From an uncultured Bacilli bacterium (GTDB lineage: Bacteria > Bacillota_I > Bacilli_A > RF39 > UBA660), in assembly GCA_947623645.1 (NCBI GenBank), contig CANQHK010000083.1, forward strand, positions 1 to 5,313: DNA of 5,313 nt, in the 5' to 3' direction. This document shows positions 1 through 4,631 of the stretch, in pieces; position 1 is the first letter of the stretch, and each line of letters starts with the position of its first letter. The position numbers and the translations under genes are program-made. The notes beneath the pieces were generated by a model that searched no databases, was not told the origin of the DNA, and was given only the letters and a program-made list of their open reading frames with translations.

Positions 1-56
1 TCTTCAGCTCTGATAGAGTGTCCTACACTAATTGAGTGTTAAAACTCAGTTTTTCG
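1..56 (+). other. 3' end of an unidentified plus-strand transcript
   Basis: This stretch lies directly upstream of the plus-strand terminator. It contains overlapping, mutually exclusive short inverted repeats: GTGT/ACAC (18-21/25-28), ACACT/AGTGT (25-29/35-39) and TGAGT/ACTCA (33-37/44-48). It could be the tail of a structured RNA. It could equally be the last codons of a protein gene, since open frames entering from the left edge stop at 11-13, 33-35 and 40-42. I do not recognise a family. The stretch from 97 to 202 shows only an isolated 5-bp hairpin (GCAAG/CTTGC, 104-117) and AT-rich sequence. Confidence 0.35.
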
Positions 57-96
57 AGAGGCGACATTCACCACAACTTAAATGTTCCTCTTTTTT
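57..96 (+). terminator. Intrinsic terminator of a convergent plus-strand transcript
   Basis: GAGG (58-61) pairs with CCTC (87-90), and ACATT (64-68) pairs with AATGT (81-85). G63-T86 is a wobble pair and C62 a single bulge, leaving a 12-base loop. Six T residues follow at once (91-96). This is a classic rho-independent terminator for rightward transcription. Read on the minus strand the hairpin has no T-run after it, so it does not obviously serve the CDF gene. The gene or RNA it ends lies mostly left of the window. Confidence 0.75.
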
Positions 97-202
97 ATTT
101 TACGCAAGTTTCCTTGCTAAATACATAATACCATAAAAATTTATTTTTGACAAGGTCTTAAATTCAAGATATTTTTCAAAAACTCCTATAAAAATTTCGT
201 AT

Positions 203-1111
203 TTATTGGGTGGATTTCTTTTTCCTTGATTGTTTCTTTTTTGAAACTTGTATAGGATTTACGTGAATAACGGTTAAATAAATTTCTTCCAGTTCTTCTT
301 CAATTTCATCCTCCAAGGAGTTTGCTATTTCATGACTTTCAAAAGTTGTTAAATTTCCATCTACATAGATTGTAAAAGATATTTGATAGCGGTAACCAAC
401 GGGGGTGGAATTAAAATGAATAACTTTTAGAATTTCCGAGTGACGAGCAATAATTTCATAAACTTTGTTTTTGGTTTCATCACAAATGGATTTATCCATT
501 AAAACATCATAACTTTCTTTAAAAATCTCGATTGCTGTTGCAAAAATCCAAATAGAGATAAGAATTCCTACTAAACCATCGATAAAAAAGATATGAAAAA
601 GAGAAAAAATGGTGGACAACAAGTTGGTAAAAGTAATAGCACAGTCATTTAAATGATCCTTAGAATTTGCTGATAGTAAAATACTATTCCACTTTTTTGA
701 AATATGATGGGTATATAAATAAAGTAAAAATTTTAAAAGAATGGTCGTAAGACAAACTACTACTAACCAGATGGAAAAGGTAAATGTTTTGCCTTGGATT
801 AAAGAAAGAAGAGAATCCAAGAAAGACTTACTTGCAAGAAGCATCATGGCAACACTAATTAACATGGAATATATGTATTCTGCTTTCCCATGCCCTAAGT
901 TATGGTCTTCATCAGATGGAATACTTGCAATTTTATTTCCAATATACGTCATTCCAGAAGATAAAACATCACTTGCTGAATTAAAGGCATCGGCAATCAT
1001 GGCTTGACTTTGGGTGATAAATCCAATGATCCCTTTGATCACGCATAAAAAAAGATTGAGAGCAATTCCTAAAAGACTTGCTTTCTTTATTTTTTGATAT
1101 CTTTCATTCAT
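203..1111 (-). CDS. Cation diffusion facilitator (CDF) family metal transporter
   Basis: This 302-residue protein has the usual CDF length and plan: six hydrophobic segments (about 12-33, 38-60, 80-100, 112-132, 155-175, 178-197), then a cytoplasmic C-terminal domain (about 205-290) and a very basic tail. Family landmarks are ADAFNSASD in helix 2, GHGKAE (73-78) after it, KDHLND in helix 5 and the HVNP end of the C-terminal domain. CDF proteins export divalent metals across the cell membrane in exchange for protons. By alignment from memory with YiiP, the helix 2 and 5 site residues are Asn44, Asp48, Asp152 and Asp156. The His typical of zinc exporters is absent, so manganese or iron(II) is more likely than zinc; this is inference. 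The ATG at 1109-1111 has a GGAG ribosome site (1120-1123) 8 bases upstream. The gene has its own promoter, so it need not depend on the dehydrogenase unit. No clear minus-strand terminator follows it. Confidence 0.93.
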   Translation of the reverse strand: MNERYQKIKKASLLGIALNLFLCVIKGIIGFITQSQAMIADAFNSASDVLSSGMTYIGNKIASIPSDEDHNLGHGKAEYIYSMLISVAMMLLASKSFLDSLLSLIQGKTFTFSIWLVVVCLTTILLKFLLYLYTHHISKKWNSILLSANSKDHLNDCAITFTNLLSTIFSLFHIFFIDGLVGILISIWIFATAIEIFKESYDVLMDKSICDETKNKVYEIIARHSEILKVIHFNSTPVGYRYQISFTIYVDGNLTTFESHEIANSLEDEIEEELEEIYLTVIHVNPIQVSKKKQSRKKKSTQ

Positions 1112-1141
1112 ATTTTCAACTCCAAGTTTTAAAGTATTATC

Positions 1142-1170
1142 ATTATAGCATATGTTCTAAAAATTTTAAA
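1142..1170 (-). promoter_or_regulatory. Extended -10 promoter of the CDF transporter gene
   Basis: Read on the minus strand, a perfect TATAAT (1142-1147) is preceded by TGC, giving an extended -10 element. A weak -35, TTTAAA (1165-1170), sits 17 bases upstream. The promoter lies in the 67-base gap between the DUF1848 stop codon and the CDF start. Transcription would begin near 1135, leaving a short leader of about 24 bases. I see no metal-sensor operator and no yybP-ykoY manganese riboswitch in this short leader. Confidence 0.7.
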
Positions 1171-1178
1171 TACTCTTT

Positions 1179-2066
1179 TTAATTTGTTCGAGGAATGATT
1201 TTATCTTCTTTTTGAAGATGTCCAACGAGAAGAGAAGAATTTGGATCCTGCTCTTTCGAATTTTTGATAACTTCTTCTTCCATGTAGTTAGCATAACAAT
1301 ATTTACAAAAATGTTTACAAGAGTTGTAAACTCCTATATCTACTACTTCTACACAATCACATTTTCCTTTTCTGGCCGTCCACTTTTTAAATTTGGTTTT
1401 TCCGGTTAGACGAAAAGCTAAATTGCGGTCGATACAATCTCTTTTTAAGAAACCGTACTCTACTAAATTTCTTTCTTCGGCACAAGTTTGAACGGTCAAA
1501 TGATGTTTTTTGGCGCTTGCTGCAAAGTTTTTTCCAATTTCTTGATAATCCTCTTCGGTTAATTCCTTGGATTTTAAAATGGAGTGATTTTTTCTTACAT
1601 TTTTATAGTCGTCAAGAAAAGAGATGATGATTCCTGCCACTTGATTATCGAGTAAACGACAAAGTTTTTCGAAAGCTTTGATGTGGTAGGAAAGCGTGTA
1701 TGTATCGTTTATTAGAATTGGATCATAACGAACATAGACATTTTCTTTTCCTAGAATCTTGCTAATTTCTTTGGTTGCTTCGATAATTTTGGTTTTATCA
1801 AAAACATTGGGTTCAATATCTTTTTTGTATGGGGTAATTGTTACATGAAAAAGAATGGGTTTTTGAATTTCTTTTAAATATGGAAGAATGGGAATGGGAT
1901 TTTTGGTACAAAACAAAATTGCGTCGACGTCATCTACCATAATTCGACTTACTTGTTTTTTATAAAAAGGATTTCTTACATCGAAGAAACCCTCTTTTAA
2001 TCGGTTCATAAACCACTTACTAGAAAATGCTACAATATCGCATCTTCCACTTACCATAAGAATCAT
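1179..2066 (-). CDS. DUF1848 family protein with C-terminal radical-SAM-like cysteine cluster
   Basis: This 295-residue protein matches the DUF1848 family from start to end. The N-terminus has the S-x-R-x-D-I-x-A-F pattern (residues 6-14), followed by WFMNRLKEGFFDVRNP (18-33). The middle has HVTITPY (74-80), VRYDPI (112-117) and TCAE (194-197), and the end has the C-x-C (236, 238) and DIGVYNSCKHFCKYCYANY region (243-261). Cys250, Cys254 and Cys257 form CX3CX2C, the spacing that binds the 4Fe-4S cluster of radical SAM enzymes, but here near the C-terminus; the family is known for this. The biochemical reaction is unknown, and a cytoplasmic iron-sulfur enzyme is the reasonable inference. Position 9 is Cys where family members I recall have Thr. 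The first ATG is chosen because an AAGGAAG ribosome site (2079-2085) lies 12 bases upstream; the next in-frame ATG (2055-2057) is further away. It starts 21 bases after the dehydrogenase stop codon and is probably co-transcribed with it. Confidence 0.92.
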   Translation of the reverse strand: MILMVSGRCDIVAFSSKWFMNRLKEGFFDVRNPFYKKQVSRIMVDDVDAILFCTKNPIPILPYLKEIQKPILFHVTITPYKKDIEPNVFDKTKIIEATKEISKILGKENVYVRYDPILINDTYTLSYHIKAFEKLCRLLDNQVAGIIISFLDDYKNVRKNHSILKSKELTEEDYQEIGKNFAASAKKHHLTVQTCAEERNLVEYGFLKRDCIDRNLAFRLTGKTKFKKWTARKGKCDCVEVVDIGVYNSCKHFCKYCYANYMEEEVIKNSKEQDPNSSLLVGHLQKEDKIIPRTN

Positions 2067-2087
2067 TTTGCTTTACTGCTTCCTTTT

Positions 2088-3113
2088 TTATTTTTGAACA
2101 TCTACTAAAATTTTGATGACATCACTTGTTCCTGATGTAAGTTTTTCATAGGAAGCTTGAACATCATCGAGCGTTACTATTTCAGATAAGAATTTTTTAA
2201 CATCAATTTGTTTATTGGCAATTAAATCTATGCAAGTTTTAAATTCTTCTTTAGTATAGGCAATTGCTCCTTTGATCGTTAATTCATGCATAACTCCGAT
2301 TACTGTTGGAATTGTAATTGGCGTTAGAGAAACTCCTACTAAAACGACTTCTCCACCAACACGAGCCATGGTAAGAGCACTTGATACGGCTGGAGAATTT
2401 CCACAAGCGTCAATCGTAATATCAAATCCTTCTCCGACTTTTGCCATCATTTCTTTCATAGCATTTTCATCTTTGGCATCCACCCAACTATCTGCAACTC
2501 CTAAACTTACTGCCTTCTTTCCTCTTTCTTCATTGGTTTCTGAAACAACAACGAGACTTGCTCCTTCTTTTTTTGCAAACATAGCGCAAACAAGTCCGAT
2601 AATTCCTCCACCAATGACTAATACTTTATCCCCCACTTTAATATCTGCTAAATGAATGGCATGAAGTCCGACAGCTGTTGGTTCGACCATAGCAACTTCA
2701 TCATCGCTAATATTATCTGGTACTTTGATAACCATATCGGGACGAATTTTCATTTTTGGTGCAAGAGCTCCTGGATAATCTAGAGAAAGCCCCGTAGCAT
2801 GTGTCCATGTTTCTAAACAATATTGAGGATTTCCTTTGAGGCATGCTGAACAATGTCCACATGGAGAAATAGGAAGTGCTGTTACACGATCTCCTACTTT
2901 CAAATCTTCTCTTGAACCCGGATTTTCGACAATTCCACAATATTCATGTCCCATAACAAGACCCTTTGGTTCTCCGGACTCAAAGTAATGTAAGTCTGAC
3001 CCACAAATTCCACATCTTGTAACTTTAATAATGACTTCTCCGTTATTACTAACAGGTTCCTCCATTTCTTTTATTTCAAATTCCCTTTTTCCTTTTAATG
3101 CTACACATTTCAT
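2088..3113 (-). CDS. Zinc-dependent medium-chain alcohol/polyol dehydrogenase
   Basis: This 341-residue protein is of normal length for the zinc-binding medium-chain dehydrogenase/reductase family, in the sorbitol / threonine / butanediol dehydrogenase group. The catalytic zinc ligands are visible: Cys37 in CGICGSD, His56 and Glu57 in GHE, and Glu145 in VEP. Structural zinc ligands are Cys85, Cys88, Cys91 and Cys99. The Rossmann nucleotide site is VIGGGIIG (166-173). Acidic Glu192 after the second strand fits NAD(H) rather than NADP(H), though this is inference. It would oxidise a secondary alcohol or polyol to a ketone in the cytoplasm, or run in reverse. The exact substrate cannot be read from sequence, so no symbol is given. 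The ATG at 3111-3113 has a strong GGAG (3121-3124) 7 bases upstream. The gene follows its own promoter and leads a probable two-gene operon with the DUF1848 gene. Confidence 0.93.
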   Translation of the reverse strand: MKCVALKGKREFEIKEMEEPVSNNGEVIIKVTRCGICGSDLHYFESGEPKGLVMGHEYCGIVENPGSREDLKVGDRVTALPISPCGHCSACLKGNPQYCLETWTHATGLSLDYPGALAPKMKIRPDMVIKVPDNISDDEVAMVEPTAVGLHAIHLADIKVGDKVLVIGGGIIGLVCAMFAKKEGASLVVVSETNEERGKKAVSLGVADSWVDAKDENAMKEMMAKVGEGFDITIDACGNSPAVSSALTMARVGGEVVLVGVSLTPITIPTVIGVMHELTIKGAIAYTKEEFKTCIDLIANKQIDVKKFLSEIVTLDDVQASYEKLTSGTSDVIKILVDVQK

Positions 3114-3146
3114 AGTATCTCTCCTATTCTTTTTTTAGATATTTTT

Positions 3147-3155
3147 ATTATACCA
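3147..3155 (-). promoter_or_regulatory. Extended -10 promoter of the dehydrogenase / DUF1848 unit
   Basis: On the minus strand TGG-TATAAT (TATAAT at 3147-3152) is a perfect extended -10 element. It lies just past the hsp20 terminator and 33 bases upstream of the dehydrogenase start. No good -35 is present at 17 bases; a poor TTGTGT lies about 19 bases upstream. Extended -10 promoters often tolerate a weak -35. No operator or riboswitch is recognisable in the short leader. Confidence 0.65.
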
Positions 3156-3177
3156 CAAAAGCCTTCTAAAAACACAA

Positions 3178-3203
3178 AAAAAGACAAATTTGATTGTCTT
3201 TTT
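3178..3203 (-). terminator. Intrinsic terminator after hsp20
   Basis: A perfect 10-bp inverted repeat (AAAAAGACAA at 3178-3187, TTGTCTTTTT at 3194-3203) encloses a 6-base loop 10 bases beyond the hsp20 stop codon. Read leftward, the T-run continues through 3176. It separates hsp20 from the dehydrogenase unit, whose promoter begins about 25 bases further on. The sequence is symmetric, with T residues on both sides, so it could also stop rightward transcription. The only G-C pairs are the two in GAC/GTC. Confidence 0.75.
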
Positions 3204-3212
3204 GTAAACTTT

Positions 3213-3629
3213 TTAATCCTCAATGGATACATATTTCTTTTCTGGTAATTCTTTTGGTTCCTCTTTTTTTGGAATGTCAATTTGTAAAGTTCCGTTTTTA
3301 AAATGAGCATGAATATCTTCTGTTTCAATATTTTCTCCAACATAGAAACTTCTTGAACATTCTCCATAATATCTTTCTTTACGAACGTATTTTCCTGCTT
3401 CTTTTTCTTCTTTCTTAGAATCTGTTGTAGCATGGATTACTAAATAACCATCTTCTACTCCAATTTTAATATCTTCTTTTTGATATCCTGGTAAATCCAT
3501 TGTAAGTTCATAATGTTTTGGATGCTCTTTGATGTCTGTCTTCATCACTTTACTTTCTCCTCTTTGAAAAAATGCATCACTTAAAAAGTCATCTAATAAA
3601 TCAAAATCATTTCTTTTTGGTAACATCAT
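3213..3629 (-). CDS. Small heat-shock protein, Hsp20 / alpha-crystallin family
   Basis: This 138-residue protein has normal bacterial Hsp20 length. A short N-terminal arm (1-30) precedes the alpha-crystallin domain (about 31-122). That domain has the conserved DLPGYQKEDIKI (45-56) and the signature A-H-F-K-N-G-T-L-Q-I (108-117) followed by IPK (119-121). The C-terminal tail carries VSI (134-136), matching the I/V-x-I motif that docks neighbouring subunits in the oligomer. Hsp20 proteins are ATP-independent holdases in the cytoplasm that bind unfolding clients and pass them to DnaK/ClpB. Two consecutive ATG codons exist; the first (3627-3629) is chosen, with an AAGGGAAG ribosome site (3638-3645) about 8 bases upstream. 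The gene is monocistronic, between its own promoter with a CIRCE operator and a terminator. Control by the HrcA repressor is therefore the likely mode of regulation. Confidence 0.95.
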   Translation of the reverse strand: MMLPKRNDFDLLDDFLSDAFFQRGESKVMKTDIKEHPKHYELTMDLPGYQKEDIKIGVEDGYLVIHATTDSKKEEKEAGKYVRKERYYGECSRSFYVGENIETEDIHAHFKNGTLQIDIPKKEEPKELPEKKYVSIED

Positions 3630-3695
3630 AATATTCGCTTCCCTTCTTTATTTTATGTTACACTTATAAGTTGCCCAAAACATCTAGAATGATAC

Positions 3696-3723
3696 ATGTA
3701 AAAAGTTCTTTTTCTTTTTACAT
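3696..3723 (-). promoter_or_regulatory. Stem-loop at the 5' end of the hsp20 mRNA
   Basis: A perfect 10-bp inverted repeat (ATGTAAAAAG / CTTTTTACAT, 8-base loop) begins about 5 bases downstream of the -10 box, so it would form the very 5' end of the transcript. The leader then runs about 65 more bases to the ribosome site. The paired C-T5 tract could alternatively pair with the GGGAAG of the ribosome site through A-U and G-U pairs. It may protect the mRNA from decay or take part in temperature control. The inverted repeat is seen directly; the role is inferred. Confidence 0.5.
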
Positions 3724-3727
3724 CTTC

Positions 3728-3756
3728 ATTGTAGCACGTTTTTTTAGCACTGTCAA
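3728..3756 (-). promoter_or_regulatory. Sigma-A-type promoter of hsp20
   Basis: On the minus strand a perfect TTGACA (3751-3756) is followed by exactly 17 bases and then TACAAT (3728-3733), preceded by TGC (extended -10). This is the strongest promoter in the window. Transcription should start near 3721, giving a leader of about 90 bases. The -35 box lies inside the CIRCE element, so bound repressor would exclude RNA polymerase. Confidence 0.88.
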
Positions 3757-3770
3757 TAATAAAGTGCTAA
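3744..3770. promoter_or_regulatory. CIRCE operator (HrcA binding site) upstream of hsp20
   Basis: The sequence is TTAGCACTG, 9 bases, then AAGTGCTAA. The published CIRCE consensus is TTAGCACTC-N9-GAGTGCTAA, so each 9-base arm matches at 8 positions and the spacer length is exact. CIRCE is bound by the heat-labile repressor HrcA, which is kept active by GroEL. The innermost base of each arm deviates (G and A instead of C and G), so they do not pair with each other. It sits directly on the hsp20 promoter. Confidence 0.9.
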
Positions 3771-3844
3771 TTTTTTTATTTTTTTCTGGTTTTTTCTTTT
3801 GAAACTTTATAAATACTACTTTTCGTTTTAAATTATTTTATAGA
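3771..3844. other. AT-rich spacer after the sortase gene, no clear terminator
   Basis: The 74 bases between CIRCE and the sortase stop codon are almost wholly A+T. I see no gene and no GC-containing hairpin followed by a T-run that would end sortase transcription. The CIRCE palindrome itself could form a hairpin in read-through RNA. Confidence 0.5.
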
Positions 3845-4594
3845 TCATTGTAAATTTTCAACTCTTTTTGCGTGCACGACTTTTCTTTTAGATGTTCCAC
3901 TTGTACCTGAACAAGTAGAAAGAGTAAGTATATTATCATTTATAGATACTTCTACATCAAACTTCTTGTAACTTCTTCTTGTAATAGTATCAATAAATTT
4001 ATTGAAATCACTATCGTTTTTAAATGAAGTTGTTATATAATATTCTTCTTTTTCAATAATATAGTAACTAAATATTTGATATGTTAAAAGCTCATTATCT
4101 TTATTGTATATTTGAATATAATTATTTTCTTTGTTATCAAAAAAGTCATTTTTAAATATATCTTGTAATGATCCAAACATAGTGTCGTCTAACAAGGCAT
4201 GCCCAAATAATACAACATTTCTATCATTAAAAGATGCATTTCGATAATCCATAAATATTGTTCCTGCTTGATTACTTTTTTTCTCAAAGGAATGTTTAAG
4301 ATAGTATGCATTATCTATTGTATGCACAACAGGATTGTTTACTTTATCTTGATTAAATCGTATCCAACCAATGGTATCACTATTGATAGATAGTAGTTTG
4401 TCAAAATCAATTTTAAAAACTTCTTTTTCTTCTTCAATTTCTATATTGATAACATCTTGTATCAATTCTTGTGTTTCCTTTTTATTGTTACGTGAATCTA
4501 ACAGGAATAACACAATTTTAGTAGTGGAAAATAGGAACACTACTATAAGTACAATTAGTAAAATATTTTTGATTTTCAATTTTCTTTTTTTCAT
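3845..4594 (-). CDS. srtB: Class B sortase
   Basis: This 249-residue, complete membrane-anchored cysteine transpeptidase starts with a basic N-terminus (KKRKLKIKN). One signal-anchor helix (about 10-32) follows, then a linker and the extracellular sortase barrel (about 65-248). Class B hallmarks are IGWIRF (75-80), NPVVHTIDNAYYLKHSF (87-103), GTIFMDYRN (111-119) and the catalytic His132 in FGHALLDDTMFG. The catalytic Cys228 lies in TLSTC, and Arg237 is the likely third catalytic residue, before VVHAK. It cleaves a sorting motif between Thr and the next residue and joins the protein to cell-wall precursor. The likely substrate is the neighbouring surface protein with NAQTS. The ATG at 4592-4594 is chosen because it gives the expected anchor and no other start is near. 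Its AAGG ribosome site is only 2 bases away, so translation may be weak. It ends in TGA, the only TGA stop in the window. Confidence 0.93.
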   Translation of the reverse strand: MKKRKLKIKNILLIVLIVVFLFSTTKIVLFLLDSRNNKKETQELIQDVINIEIEEEKEVFKIDFDKLLSINSDTIGWIRFNQDKVNNPVVHTIDNAYYLKHSFEKKSNQAGTIFMDYRNASFNDRNVVLFGHALLDDTMFGSLQDIFKNDFFDNKENNYIQIYNKDNELLTYQIFSYYIIEKEEYYITTSFKNDSDFNKFIDTITRRSYKKFDVEVSINDNILTLSTCSGTSGTSKRKVVHAKRVENLQ

Positions 4595-4600
4595 AGCCTT
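4595..4600 (-). promoter_or_regulatory. Weak, closely spaced ribosome binding site of the sortase gene
   Basis: AAGG (4597-4600) is only 2 bases before the ATG, much closer than the 7-12 bases of the other genes here, and no better Shine-Dalgarno sequence is free upstream. A GGAAA sequence lies further upstream, beside or inside the intergenic stem-loop. No alternative ATG, GTG or TTG start precedes it in the gap. Low sortase output relative to the surface protein is a reasonable inference. Confidence 0.45.
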
Positions 4601-4611
4601 AAACGGAAAGA

Positions 4612-4631
4612 AAATAGCGGTTAGGCTATTT
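4612..4631 (-). terminator. Stem-loop between the surface-protein and sortase genes, possible attenuator
   Basis: AAATAGC pairs with GCTATTT (4612-4618 / 4625-4631) around a 6-base loop that holds most of the surface-protein stop codon. On the mRNA the downstream arm runs into TTTTCTTT, a poor T-tract. It resembles a weak or partial terminator, or an RNA-processing site, that would let only some transcripts continue into the sortase. With just two G-C pairs, full termination is doubtful. Confidence 0.4.

Noticed and set aside
5..73. A possible tRNA on the plus strand: GCTC-loop-GAGT resembling a D arm, TTCGAGA resembling a T loop, and CCA at 71-73
   Set aside because: The bases around the T-loop-like sequence do not pair, no 5+7+5 anticodon arm can be formed, the D loop is too short, and the CCA is out of register with the putative T arm. 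The CCA lies in the loop of the terminator.
104..117. GCAAG-TTTC-CTTGC hairpin as a terminator for the CDF gene
   Set aside because: It has only five pairs and no T-run follows on the minus strand.
147..175. Plus-strand promoter-like TTGACA (147-152) with TATTTT 17 bases later
   Set aside because: It points into the 3' end of the CDF gene with no plus-strand gene behind it, and the -10 is poor. In such AT-rich DNA a chance match is likely.
741..1007. Plus-strand 88-residue open frame
   Set aside because: It is the antisense shadow of the CDF gene, with no ribosome site or family resemblance.
2272..2655. Plus-strand 127-residue open frame
   Set aside because: It lies wholly within the dehydrogenase gene on the opposite strand and shows Pro/Thr/Ser-rich antisense composition.
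3110..3433. Minus-strand 107-residue lysine-rich open frame overlapping hsp20 and the dehydrogenase start
   Set aside because: It is out of frame with hsp20, runs through the terminator and the next promoter, and resembles no protein family.
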